From: Actinomadura alba
GTDB lineage: Bacteria; Actinomycetota; Actinomycetes; Streptosporangiales; Streptosporangiaceae
Reading direction: 5' to 3'
Length of the DNA stretch: 64,000 nucleotides
NCBI RefSeq assembly: GCF_014323705.1
Contig: NZ_JABVEC010000040.1
Location: 1-64,000 of the forward strand
Shown: piece after piece, positions 53,409-62,494 of the stretch
How positions within the stretch are numbered: position 1 is the first letter of the stretch
Layout of the letters: every line of letters starts with the position of its first letter
Notes under the pieces: generated by a model
The model's database searches: none
What the model saw: only the letters and a program-made list of their open reading frames with translations
What the model was told of the DNA's origin: nothing
Made by a program: the position numbers and the translations under genes

Positions 53409-53774
53409 GTGATCGACGGACTGGCGACGGCGATCATCGTCATCTCGCTGGCCGCCGCGGCGTGGACGCTGGTGCCGGCCGCGCGCGACCGGCCGATCGG
53501 CTGGTCGCATCTCGCCGCGCTCGCGGTGGTCGAGCTGGCACTCCTCGTGCAGGTGGTGTTCGCGGTGGTGAAGCTGGCCGGTGGTGAGCAGCCGCGAGAG
53601 CTCGCCGTCTTCATCGGCTACCTGGTCGGCTCGCTCATCGTCCTTCCCATCGGCGGCTTCCTCGGGGCCGCCGAGCGGACCCGCTGGGGGGCTGTGGTCG
53701 CGGGTGTCGCCTGCCTCGTCGTCCCGGTCCTGGTCATGAGAATGCAGCAGATCTGGCAGGGCACAGTTGGCTGA
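53409..53774 (+). CDS. Small four-helix membrane protein
   Basis: 121 residues from the GTG at 53409 (GAGGCGGA upstream); the GTG at 53394 would add five. Four hydrophobic segments: IDGLATAIIVISLAAAAWTL, LAALAVVELALLVQVVFAVV, LAVFIGYLVGSLIVLPIGG and VVAGVACLVVPVLVMRM. I recognise no named family. It overlaps the following membrane-protein gene by 8 bp, so they form a pair and may be a complex. Confidence 0.8.
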   Translation: MIDGLATAIIVISLAAAAWTLVPAARDRPIGWSHLAALAVVELALLVQVVFAVVKLAGGEQPRELAVFIGYLVGSLIVLPIGGFLGAAERTRWGAVVAGVACLVVPVLVMRMQQIWQGTVG

Positions 53775-54180
53775 ACGCGCCCGGGCCTCACGCGCGATCT
53801 CGGCGGGGCCGGGACGCGCCCTCGTCTTCGTCTACGCCGTCTTCACCCTCGCCGCGGGGGCGCGGTCGGGCGTGCAGATCGCCACCCGGTTCGACGAGGC
53901 CCCGCTGGCCTATCTGCTGTCGGCACTGGCCGCGGTGATCTACCTGGTGGCCACGGCCGCGCTGGCCCGCGACGCCCGCCGCGTCGCCGTGGCGGCCTGT
54001 GCCGTGGAACTCGCCGGGGTGCTGACGGTCGGTACCCTCAGTCTGGCCGACTCCGCCGCCTTCCCCGACGCGACCGTCTGGTCGGACTACGGCGCTGGTT
54101 ATGGCTTCGTCCCCCTGGTGCTGCCGATCATCGGACTCCTGTGGCTGCGCCGGACGGCCTCCGCGACCGTCGGCCCATGA
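53767..54180 (+). CDS. Small membrane protein, partner of the preceding
   Basis: 137 residues from a TTG at 53767 that overlaps the previous stop. It has four hydrophobic segments with FVYAVFTLAAGARSGVQIAT, LAYLLSALAAVIYLVATAAL and VPLVLPIIGLLWLRRTA. Similar two-gene pairs of small membrane proteins are common in actinomycetes without known function. It converges on the HEAT-repeat gene. Confidence 0.8.
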   Translation: MAERARASRAISAGPGRALVFVYAVFTLAAGARSGVQIATRFDEAPLAYLLSALAAVIYLVATAALARDARRVAVAACAVELAGVLTVGTLSLADSAAFPDATVWSDYGAGYGFVPLVLPIIGLLWLRRTASATVGP

Positions 54181-54223
54181 CCCGGCCGCCCGTACGGCGG
54201 GCACGGATGGACCGCGCTGATCC

Positions 54224-57200
54224 TCACCCGGTCGTCGTCGCGGTGATTTTCTCCAGCACGGCGACGTAGAGGTGCCGCCGGTCCGGTCGCGCTCGTCCGG
54301 TGGCGTGCCTCAGGGCCGGGACGGCGGACGTCCCGACCAGCGTGAGCCCGTCGGCGGCCGCCCTGCGCACGCTCGGGTGGGAGTGGGTGAGCAGGCCGAC
54401 CACCGCCGGGACGGCGGGCTCGTACCCCGCGTGGCACAGGGTCTTGACCGCCGAGCGCACCACGTCGGGCTGCGGGTCGTCGAGCAGGAGCGTGGTGCGG
54501 CGCAGGTAGGACGGCCGGTCCAGCACCTTGCGCGCGATGCGGTGGGCGTGCAGGCGGACGCGCGCCTCGGCATGTCCGGACAGCTCGGTGAGCACGTCCT
54601 CGAGCTCGGGGTCGTGGTCCGGCCGCCCCGCACTGCCCGGGCTCGTCGGACGGTCGTCGTACGGCTCGGCGAGCCGGGAGAGCGCGCGGCGTATCTGCTC
54701 GGGCCGGCCGGCGCGGGCCAGCTCCAGCAGTTCCTCGCGCCGCGGTCCCACACTGGAACGCGCGGGCGGCCGGGCGCGATCGCGCAGCGCGGCGAGGGTG
54801 GCGGCGTCCCGCTCGGGGGCGCCCGGGTGGCGCAGCGGCCCCTCCACGAGCACGAGCCGGCCGGCCAGATCGTCACGTCCCTCGGCGATCAGCCGCCTGC
54901 GGGTCTCGGCGAGCGGCGCGGTGCGCAGTAGCGGCATCCCGTCGAGCAGATCCAGGAAGCCCCAGGCGCCCGCGTCGAGCCGGCCCGACAACGCCGTGGC
55001 GAGCGCGTCGGGAGCCGCCCTCCGAAGCGCCCGCCCGGCCGCCGCGCGGGTGGCGGGGGCACCCCGCTCCCACCATTCCAGCAGCAGGGGGATCAGCCGC
55101 TCGACCTCCGGCGGATCCAGATGGGCGGCCGCGCGGGCCACCCGTTCGCGTACCGCCTCGCGGTCGTCGTCGTCGCTGGTGCCGGTGCCGGTGCCGGTGC
55201 CGCCCGTGAGGCGCTCGGCCTCCTCCACGGTCAGGGCGCGGGTGAGATCGGCGGTGAGCGCGAGATCGACCCGGCCGCGCAGGAAGGCACGCAGCAGCGC
55301 GAGCCTGATCTCGGGCTCCGGCCAGTCGCGCAGGGCCCGGGCCGCGGTTTCGCGACGGCCCGGATCCTCGCCGTCGAGCATGGCGAGCAGCCGGTCGCGC
55401 AGCGCCCGCGACCGGGGCTGGTCGAGATCGCCGGAGCGCGGAGCGCGGGCCGGGGCGGCGCCCCGGGCGGTCTCGGCGATGGTCCAGGGCGCTGCGCCGA
55501 TCGGCTGAAGCGTGCACATCCAGTCCAGCAGCGCCTCGCGCGTCTCGTGACCGGCCGAGGGGAACACCTCGATCAGCGCGTCGAGATGGTCACGCGAGCC
55601 GGCCACGCGGGCGACGGGCCCCGCACCGCGCCGGAATTCGTCGAGGGTCTCCGGTGAGCGCGCGGCGGCCCTGAGCGCGGCGCGCCACTCACGCGTCCCG
55701 TCTGGCTCCGGCGCGCCCGACGCGGGGCGCTGCGAGAGCATGAAGGCCTCTCGCAGCACACTCTCCTCGACCGTCGCGGGGTCGGGGCCGGAACGCGCGC
55801 CGGTGAGCGCGGCCAGGACGTCGGCAAGGGTCAGCACCGCGCCGCACCGTCCCAGCAGGGTCAGCGGGGACCGGCCGCCACCGGATCCGGGTGGCAGCGC
55901 GCGTACCCGCGCGGCGAGGTCGAGCGCCGCCGCGGTCGGCAGCCGCGGTGCCACCTCCTCGAGCACGGCGAGCAGACCGTCCCGGTCGTGGCCGCCGAGG
56001 TTGGCGAGCCCGGAGATGAGCACCCGGGCCGACCGGGTGAACGTCTCGATCTCGGCCGCCGTCCACGGCTCCGGGCACGACCGCAGCGTGAGCCGCAGGA
56101 CCGGAGCCCGGCCGGACCGTCCCGTGGCCGCGAGGTCGAGCCAGTTCCCCAGCATCGGCCGGACCCGGCGGAGCCGGTCGGAGGTCACCGGTACGGGCGC
56201 GCGCTCATGCTCTTCGACCTCTTCGACCAGGCGCCGCGCGACCTCGATGTTCCAGCCGCGGTCCGCGAGGAGCCGTACGCCGGCGTCCAGGGGATCGTCG
56301 TGTGCCGCCGGTGGCCCGGCCGTGGCGGCGATGCCGTGTGCGGCGAACCGGTCCGCCAGCTCTTCTGGCGTTCCGGCGGCGAGGATGAGCCGCCCCCGCG
56401 CGACCAGCGCCAGCAGGATCGGCCCGGCCGGCGATCCCTGGTCTACGAGAGCGCCCACCGCGCGGGCCGAGAGCCGGCGGCTCAGGGCTTCGAGCAGGAG
56501 CGTGCGGGTCCGTTCGTCACCGGAACGGTCGGCCGCGGCGAGCACGGTCGCGGGGTAGGCGTCGCCCAGGATCGCGCGCAAGGCACCGGCCAGTTCGTCG
56601 CGCAGGCCGGGATTGTCATGACGGCCGAGCCAGGACAGCAGGCCCGGCACCGCGGCGGGCGTCCCGGTACGGGCCAGTACGCGGGCGGCGGTCCTCTTGA
56701 CGTTCATGTTGGGATGTTCGAGGCACGCCGCGATCGCGTGGCACGCCCAGCGGGCACGCGCGTGACCGAGCGCGAGCAGCGCCTGCCGTACGGTCTGCAC
56801 GTCACCGGCGGAGGTGAGCGAGATCAGGCTCGCCGACAGCGCCTGCGCGTCATCACCGGTGGCGTCGCGGGTGAGCAGTGCTATCGCCTGCTTGCGCACG
56901 TGCCGGTCGCGGTGGCGCAGCAACCGGTGCACCCGGGCCCGGATGCCGGGGAGCGGCGCCCGACCCAGCAGATCCAGCAGGATCGCCTGCTCGCCGGGGT
57001 GCAGGCCCGGCCGTTCCAGCAGGTCCAGTGCCACTCCGGCGACCAGCGCGTGGCCGGCCTCTCGCACGTCCGCGGCGTCGAGCAGGCAGTGCGGCCGGAT
57101 GCGGCCCCGCTCATGCAGCCGGCCGCCGAGCTCGCGCAGGGCCGTCACGACCTCCTGCGGTACGGCGGGTTCAGTGGTGGAGCCGGTACCCGGGGACCAC

Positions 57201-59074
57201 CCGGCCGCGGGGGAGGGCAGGGCGGCCCCGTCCGGCTCCCACGACGCCGCGAGCCCGGACACGATGCCCAGAAGCAGATCGGTGACGGCCGGCACCGCGC
57301 TCGCGCCGCCGTTGCGGGCGAGCCTGCACAGCGCCTCCACCGGCCGGTCGGCGTCGAGATCGGAACTCAGCACGGTGAGCTCCCGCTCGTCCGGCGCGCC
57401 TAGATCGGCGGCGATCCGGCCGGGCAGATCTCGGGGCGTAAGGCGGGGGAGGAGCGCCCGTCGGCCCTTGGGATCGTCGGTCAGCTGCCACAGCAACTCC
57501 AGCGCCCGATGCCGCACCGGCCGCAGGTGTGCCGCGACGGCACCGGGACCGGCGTCCGTGCCGTGCGGCCCGCTCAGGCCGAGCCCCTCTCTCAGCGCGG
57601 CGGCCGTCCGCCGCCCGCCGATGGCCTGGAGGGCGTCGAGCGCCGCGGCGGGGGCACGCGGCAACGTCGCGATGACCGCGTCCTCGGCGGCCTGGTGGCG
57701 CAGAGCGCGAAGCGCGTGCAGGAACGGGGCCGGATCGGGCGCCGAGGGCAGCATCCCGGTCACGGCCGCCCCGATCGGCAGGTCGCCGGTGCCCTGCCCG
57801 GCGAGCGCCACCAGCAGCTCGAGGCGTCGTGGCCAGCCCGGATCATCCGGGGGCGCGGCGGCGAGCACCCGGAACGCCTCGTGCCGGCAGGTGAACAGGA
57901 TGGTGGTGAACTCCGACGCCGAGACGGTGTGGTCGGCGAGCGCGAGAGCGATGACCGCGGGGACGTCGGCGTCGGCTGGGAAACGGCCCCGCCGGTGCAG
58001 CCGTCGCAGGCAGCCCACCGCCGGCCCGGCGAGCAGCAGAGGGTCCTCCGCGGCGATCTCCATGAGGTCGCGGATGTCGGCGCGGCCGGTCAGCTCACCG
58101 AGCAGCTCCAGCGATCGGCGGCGGAGTCCCGGCGGCCCGCCGGGTTCCGCCGCGAGCTCCCACAGCACATCGGCGTGTCCATGGCGGACGGCCGCCTCGA
58201 CCACCGCATCCGTCACGTCCGGCATGGCGGCGCCGTCCCTCAGGAACCCGCGCAGGCGCTCGGCGGGAAGCGGATCGAGCGCGGCCCACGGCTCGGCCAG
58301 TTCACGCAGCGCGGCGGCGGCGACCCCGGCGTGGGCGGTGCCGTTCTGGGCGGTGTCGTTCTGGGCGGTGTGGTTCTGGCTGGTGTGGTTCTGGGCGGTG
58401 TGGTTCTGGGTGGCGAGGCCGGCGAGGTCGGCGAGGTGCGCGCGGGCCCTGGCGGGAGTCAGCAGCGCGCCGTACAGCGCCTCGCGCACCACCCGGAGCG
58501 CCTCGGCGCACAGCACCGGGTCGCCATCGGCCATCAGTTCCCGCGCGAGCACCGCCGGGTCGTCCACGTCGGTGGCGCCGATGCCGCGTACGGCCTGGTA
58601 GAGCAGCTCACCGGCCGGGTCGCCGCGGACGGCCGCCGGCCGGTCGGCGATCTCGGCGGACAGCCAGGCGATCCGCACCGGAACGGGCAGCCCGGCCGTA
58701 CGCCACGGGGGCAGGCTCCCCGGGGGCAGGTACGGCCGCAGCCGCAGGTGGAGACGGGCCTGGAGCAGCGATGCCTCGGGGGAGCCGTCGAGCGAGCCCG
58801 GCAGCAGCGCCGCGAGCTCGGCGAGTTCCGCCGGCCCGGTCGGCCCGGTGGGTCCGCTGGGTCCGGTGTCCGGCCGAGCCGCCGTGACCCGATCGGCGAG
58901 GTGGACCAGGCCGAGTCGCCGCACCCGTGGCGCGTCATGCCGCAGGAGCCGCCGCAGCACGTCGTGCGTGCAGGACTCGGCGTCGAGGTGGGCGGACAGC
59001 CACGCCACGTCCCCGCGTTCGATCGCGGCAAGAACGGGTGCGCCGGGTTCGCGGTGTTCGCCGACCGGTTTCAT
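54224..59074 (-). CDS. Giant HEAT-repeat protein
   Basis: 1616 residues from the ATG at 59074. Nearly the whole length is helical HEAT/PBS-lyase-like repeats, for example RHDRHVRKQAIALLTRDATG, VRQALLALGHARARWACHAI, MNVKRTAARVLARTGTPAAV and HSHPSVRRAAADGLTLVGTS near the C-terminus. It has no signal peptide or membrane segment and no catalytic motif. Such solenoids act as scaffolds. Around residue 230 a 15-bp DNA repeat encodes QN(H/D/G)T(A/S) units. It is divergent from hrpB with 95 bp between starts. The upstream extension of the frame is antisense to hrpB and not used. Confidence 0.85.
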   Translation of the reverse strand: MKPVGEHREPGAPVLAAIERGDVAWLSAHLDAESCTHDVLRRLLRHDAPRVRRLGLVHLADRVTAARPDTGPSGPTGPTGPAELAELAALLPGSLDGSPEASLLQARLHLRLRPYLPPGSLPPWRTAGLPVPVRIAWLSAEIADRPAAVRGDPAGELLYQAVRGIGATDVDDPAVLARELMADGDPVLCAEALRVVREALYGALLTPARARAHLADLAGLATQNHTAQNHTSQNHTAQNDTAQNGTAHAGVAAAALRELAEPWAALDPLPAERLRGFLRDGAAMPDVTDAVVEAAVRHGHADVLWELAAEPGGPPGLRRRSLELLGELTGRADIRDLMEIAAEDPLLLAGPAVGCLRRLHRRGRFPADADVPAVIALALADHTVSASEFTTILFTCRHEAFRVLAAAPPDDPGWPRRLELLVALAGQGTGDLPIGAAVTGMLPSAPDPAPFLHALRALRHQAAEDAVIATLPRAPAAALDALQAIGGRRTAAALREGLGLSGPHGTDAGPGAVAAHLRPVRHRALELLWQLTDDPKGRRALLPRLTPRDLPGRIAADLGAPDERELTVLSSDLDADRPVEALCRLARNGGASAVPAVTDLLLGIVSGLAASWEPDGAALPSPAAGWSPGTGSTTEPAVPQEVVTALRELGGRLHERGRIRPHCLLDAADVREAGHALVAGVALDLLERPGLHPGEQAILLDLLGRAPLPGIRARVHRLLRHRDRHVRKQAIALLTRDATGDDAQALSASLISLTSAGDVQTVRQALLALGHARARWACHAIAACLEHPNMNVKRTAARVLARTGTPAAVPGLLSWLGRHDNPGLRDELAGALRAILGDAYPATVLAAADRSGDERTRTLLLEALSRRLSARAVGALVDQGSPAGPILLALVARGRLILAAGTPEELADRFAAHGIAATAGPPAAHDDPLDAGVRLLADRGWNIEVARRLVEEVEEHERAPVPVTSDRLRRVRPMLGNWLDLAATGRSGRAPVLRLTLRSCPEPWTAAEIETFTRSARVLISGLANLGGHDRDGLLAVLEEVAPRLPTAAALDLAARVRALPPGSGGGRSPLTLLGRCGAVLTLADVLAALTGARSGPDPATVEESVLREAFMLSQRPASGAPEPDGTREWRAALRAAARSPETLDEFRRGAGPVARVAGSRDHLDALIEVFPSAGHETREALLDWMCTLQPIGAAPWTIAETARGAAPARAPRSGDLDQPRSRALRDRLLAMLDGEDPGRRETAARALRDWPEPEIRLALLRAFLRGRVDLALTADLTRALTVEEAERLTGGTGTGTGTSDDDDREAVRERVARAAAHLDPPEVERLIPLLLEWWERGAPATRAAAGRALRRAAPDALATALSGRLDAGAWGFLDLLDGMPLLRTAPLAETRRRLIAEGRDDLAGRLVLVEGPLRHPGAPERDAATLAALRDRARPPARSSVGPRREELLELARAGRPEQIRRALSRLAEPYDDRPTSPGSAGRPDHDPELEDVLTELSGHAEARVRLHAHRIARKVLDRPSYLRRTTLLLDDPQPDVVRSAVKTLCHAGYEPAVPAVVGLLTHSHPSVRRAAADGLTLVGTSAVPALRHATGRARPDRRHLYVAVLEKITATTTG
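58335..58409 (-). repeat. 15-bp tandem repeat inside the HEAT-repeat gene
   Basis: Five 15-bp units of the GCGGTGTGGTTCTGG type encode, on the minus strand, QNHTA, QNHTS, QNHTA, QNDTA and QNGTA. They form a flexible insertion between helices and may vary in copy number. Confidence 0.85.
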
Positions 59075-59169
59075 CACGGCGATTCTAGGTCGCTGCGGTC
59101 GTACCGCGGTCCGGGCGGTGATCTCGGGTGACGGTGATCTCGGGTGACGGTCTCGGGCAGACTGGGCGG

Positions 59170-61701
59170 GTGCGTGACGAGCTGATGGCCCTGCCGGTCC
59201 GCCATGTCGTCCCGCGACTCCACGCGGCGCTGGCCGGGGCCGGGGCTGCCGTGCTGGCCGCGCCGCCGGGTACCGGGAAGACGACGCTCGTGCCGCTCGC
59301 GCTGGCCGGGGTGCTGCCCGAGCTGCCCGGTGGGCCGGATCGGCTCCACCGGGTGATCGTCGCCGAGCCCCGGCGACTGGCCGCCCGCGCGGCCGCCCGG
59401 CGGATGGCATGGCTGCTGGGCGAGCCGGTCGGCCGGCGAGTGGGCTTCACGGTGCGCGGGGAGCGCAGGCCCGGCTCGCTGATCGAGGTGGTCACCACCG
59501 GGGTGCTGCTCCAGCGGCTCCAGCGCGAGCCCGAGCTGGACGGGGTGGGTGTCGTGCTGCTCGACGAGTGCCACGAGCGGCACTTGGACGCCGACACGGC
59601 GCTCGCCTTCCTGCTCGATTCGCGTGCGGCGCTGCGGCCGGACCTGCGACTCGTGGCCGCCTCGGCGACCGCCGACACCGGGCCGTGGGCCGGGCTCCTG
59701 GGCGGGGAGCCGCGCGCCGGATCCGGTCCCGGCCCGGCTCCGGTCGTCGCCGCCGAGGGCGTGGCGCATCCGGTCGACGTCGTCTGGGCCCCGCCGGCCC
59801 GGCCGCCGCGGCCACCGCACGGCATGCACGTCGACCCGGTGCTGCTCGGCCACGTGGCCGCGACCGTACGGCGGGCGCTCACCGAGCGGGACGGCGACGT
59901 GCTGTGCTTCCTGCCCGGCGTCGGTGAGATCGCGAAGGTCGCGGGCGCGCTCTCCGGCGTGGAGGCGCAGGTGCTGCAGGTGCACGGCCAGGCGTCCGCC
60001 GCCGTACAGGACGCGGTGCTGCGGCCGGCGGAGCGGCGCCGCGTCGTGCTCGCGACCTCGGTGGCGGAGTCGAGCCTGACCGTGCCCGGCGTACGGGCCG
60101 TCGTCGACTCGGGACTGGCCAGGGAACCGCGCACCGACCACGCCCGGGGGCTGAGCTCGCTGACCACCGTGCGGGCGTCCCGCGCCGCGGCCGACCAGCG
60201 GGCCGGACGGGCCGGCCGGGAGGCCCCGGGCACGGTCTACCGCTGCTGGAGCGAGGCCGAGCACGCACGGCTGCCCGAGCGGCCGCGGCCCGAGATCGCG
60301 CTGGCCGACCTGACCGGCTTCGCCCTCCAGGCGGCATGCTGGGGCGATCCGGACGCGACCGGGCTGGCTCTGCTCGACCCGCCGCCCCCGGCGGCGATGC
60401 GGGCGGCCGGCGAGACCCTGCGCGCGATCGGCGCGGTCGACTCCGCCGGACGGGCGACCCCCCGGGGACGCCGGATGGCCCGGGTCGGTGCGCACCCCCG
60501 GCTGGCCCGGGCCCTGCTGGACGGGGCCGCGCGGGTCGGCGCCCGACCGGCCGCCGAGGTGGTGGCGCTGCTGTCGGAGCGGCCGCCGCCCGGGGCCGGA
60601 GACGACCTGACCGCGCTCTGGCGCTCCGCCCGGCGGGGCGGCGACGGCCACGCCGCCCGGTGGAGGGCCGAGGCACGGCGGCTGGAGGACGCGCTCCGCG
60701 ACCTCGACCCCGCGCCGCCCACCCGGCCTGTGGGGGGTGATGACGCGGTCGCGGGAGTGGTGGTGGCGTTGGCGTTCCCCGAACGGGTGGCGAGGGCCCG
60801 GCGCGGATCCGGGCATCTGATGGTGTCCGGCACCGGGGCGGTGCTCTCGGACGGCTCGTCGCTCGCGGCGGCGCCCTGGCTGGCCGTCGCGGTCGCCGAC
60901 CGGCCGGCCGGCTCGGCCTCGGCCCGCGTCCGCCAGGCCGTGGTCATCGATGAGGACACCGCCCGCCTCGCCGCCGCCTCCCTGCACTCCACGGCCGACG
61001 AGGTCGGCTGGGCCGACGGGGACGTCATCGCACGCAGGGTCGAGCGGCTCGGCGCCGTCGAGCTGTTCGCGGCGCCGTTGCGCGACCCCGACCCGGCGCT
61101 CGTGACGGCCGCCCTGCTGGACGGTCTGCGCAAGGAGGGGCCGTCCCTGCTCACCTGGACCAGGGACGCCACCGCGATGCGCGAGCGCCTCGCCTTCTGC
61201 CACGCGGTGATCGGTGAGCCGTGGCCGGCGGTCGACGACGCGGCGCTGCTGGACAGGGCGGCCGACTGGCTGCCGCTGGCGGCTGCGCGCCGCCGGGCCG
61301 ACCTGGAGCGGATCGACGTCGCGGCGGCGCTGCGCCGCCTCCCGCCGTGGGAGTGCGCGGCACGGCTCGACGACCTCGCCCCCGAGCGGGTCACCGTGCC
61401 GAGCGGCTCCCGGGTCCGGGTCGACTACTCCGGCGAGCGACCCGTACTGGCCGTGAAGCTGCAGGAGCTGTTCGGCTGGGACGCCGCGCCACGGCTGGCG
61501 GGCGGCCGCGTACCGATGGTGGTCCATCTGCTCTCTCCGGCGGGTCGACCCGCCGCGGTGACCGCCGACCTGGCGTCGTTCTGGCGGGACGGTTACCGCG
61601 GCGTACGGGCCGAGCTTCGCGGCCGCTACCCGCGGCACCCTTGGCCGGAGGACCCCACCACCGCGCAGCCGACCCGCCGGGCCGCCCCGCGCCGCCGCTG
61701 A
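59170..61701 (+). CDS. hrpB: ATP-dependent helicase HrpB
   Basis: 843 residues, GTG start (an in-frame GTG at 59128 falls in a short tandem repeat). Motif I is LAAPPGTGKTTLVPLAL, motif II is LLDECHERH (DECH type), motif III is VAASATADT. The second RecA domain has VVLATSVAESSLTVPGVRAV and QRAGRAGREAPGTVYR. The C-terminus (GRYPRHPWPEDP) is diagnostic of HrpB. It is a DExH helicase of unsettled physiological role in bacteria. It is transcribed divergently from the HEAT-repeat gene. Confidence 0.95.
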   Translation: MRDELMALPVRHVVPRLHAALAGAGAAVLAAPPGTGKTTLVPLALAGVLPELPGGPDRLHRVIVAEPRRLAARAAARRMAWLLGEPVGRRVGFTVRGERRPGSLIEVVTTGVLLQRLQREPELDGVGVVLLDECHERHLDADTALAFLLDSRAALRPDLRLVAASATADTGPWAGLLGGEPRAGSGPGPAPVVAAEGVAHPVDVVWAPPARPPRPPHGMHVDPVLLGHVAATVRRALTERDGDVLCFLPGVGEIAKVAGALSGVEAQVLQVHGQASAAVQDAVLRPAERRRVVLATSVAESSLTVPGVRAVVDSGLAREPRTDHARGLSSLTTVRASRAAADQRAGRAGREAPGTVYRCWSEAEHARLPERPRPEIALADLTGFALQAACWGDPDATGLALLDPPPPAAMRAAGETLRAIGAVDSAGRATPRGRRMARVGAHPRLARALLDGAARVGARPAAEVVALLSERPPPGAGDDLTALWRSARRGGDGHAARWRAEARRLEDALRDLDPAPPTRPVGGDDAVAGVVVALAFPERVARARRGSGHLMVSGTGAVLSDGSSLAAAPWLAVAVADRPAGSASARVRQAVVIDEDTARLAAASLHSTADEVGWADGDVIARRVERLGAVELFAAPLRDPDPALVTAALLDGLRKEGPSLLTWTRDATAMRERLAFCHAVIGEPWPAVDDAALLDRAADWLPLAAARRRADLERIDVAAALRRLPPWECAARLDDLAPERVTVPSGSRVRVDYSGERPVLAVKLQELFGWDAAPRLAGGRVPMVVHLLSPAGRPAAVTADLASFWRDGYRGVRAELRGRYPRHPWPEDPTTAQPTRRAAPRRR

Positions 61702-61814
61702 GGGACCCGCCGTGGGCGGGACGGCAGCGTGAATCCGCGGCGAGCCGCCATCGGGATGGAGCGCGATCTTCCGGTTGCGCTGCGTGCGCGCCGCCGGTCG
61801 CCCATACTGGTCCG

Positions 61815-62330
61815 ATGGCCGACGGCGCGGGCTCTGGCGGGGGAGCCGACGAGCTGGACCCGACGGGCGTCATGGACGCCCTGAGCGCTCTGCGCGTTCC
61901 CATCGCCGTCGATCCCACGGTGGTGCTCGACGACGCGTTCCTGCTCGGCCGACTGCTCGCCACGGTCGAGATCAAGGCGGGCGCCGGAGGCGGGCACGCC
62001 GACTGGGGCAACTTCGACGCCGGTTACCTGTCGGTCATCGCGACCCCTGACACGCCGCAGTCGCAGATCCTGGTGCACGTCGGCATCAAGCGGCTGATCC
62101 GTACCGTGCGGCAGTTGCGCGAGGTCGACGGCGTGGCCGCGCAGGCGGCGCTCAAAGGGCTGACCGGGGTGGTGTCGGCGCTGTTCGTCGAGGCCCTCGT
62201 CGCCGACGACGACACCCCGCTTGAGGAGTTCATCGAGCCGCTCGACGAGGCCAGGAAGCTGCTCGACCAGGCGACCGACAAGGTCGCCGAGTTGCAGGGC
62301 ACGCTCAGGGAGTTCCGCCCCGGGCCGTGA
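61815..62330 (+). CDS. Conserved hypothetical protein
   Basis: 171 residues. After a Gly-rich start (MADGAGSGGGADELDPTGVM) comes a mixed domain with PIAVDPTVVLDDAFLLGRLL, HVGIKRLIRTVRQLREVDGV, and a helical end (DEARKLLDQATDKVAELQG) likely to form a coiled coil. No signal peptide. I do not recognise the family. It sits alone 113 bp after hrpB, before a catabolite-type promoter. Confidence 0.7.
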   Translation: MADGAGSGGGADELDPTGVMDALSALRVPIAVDPTVVLDDAFLLGRLLATVEIKAGAGGGHADWGNFDAGYLSVIATPDTPQSQILVHVGIKRLIRTVRQLREVDGVAAQAALKGLTGVVSALFVEALVADDDTPLEEFIEPLDEARKLLDQATDKVAELQGTLREFRPGP

Positions 62331-62397
62331 GCCAGGGCCGAGCGCCCTCCCGTCCGCGATGAGCACGGGGCGCGGCACTCCGCGCCGAAAGGCCCCA

Positions 62398-62448
62398 TTG
62401 ACCGTTTTGACGGAAAAGTTTACGTTGAGGGCTCTGGAAAGCGCTTTC
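62398..62448 (+). promoter_or_regulatory. Promoter with LacI-type operator
   Basis: TTGACC (62398), 17 bp, TACGTT (62421) make a plausible housekeeping promoter. GAAAGCGCTTTC (62437-62448) is a perfect palindrome with the central CG of LacI/CcpA-type operators, just downstream of the -10. It suggests sugar-dependent repression of the secreted protein gene. Confidence 0.7.
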
Positions 62449-62494
62449 TGCTCTGGGACCTGACCAAGTTCCCCGCCCACCCATCGGGAGCGCC

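Noticed and set aside
57509..59131. 540-codon + strand frame
   Set aside because: Antisense to the HEAT-repeat gene. The minus-strand product has regular helical repeats; the plus product is Gly/Arg-rich noise.
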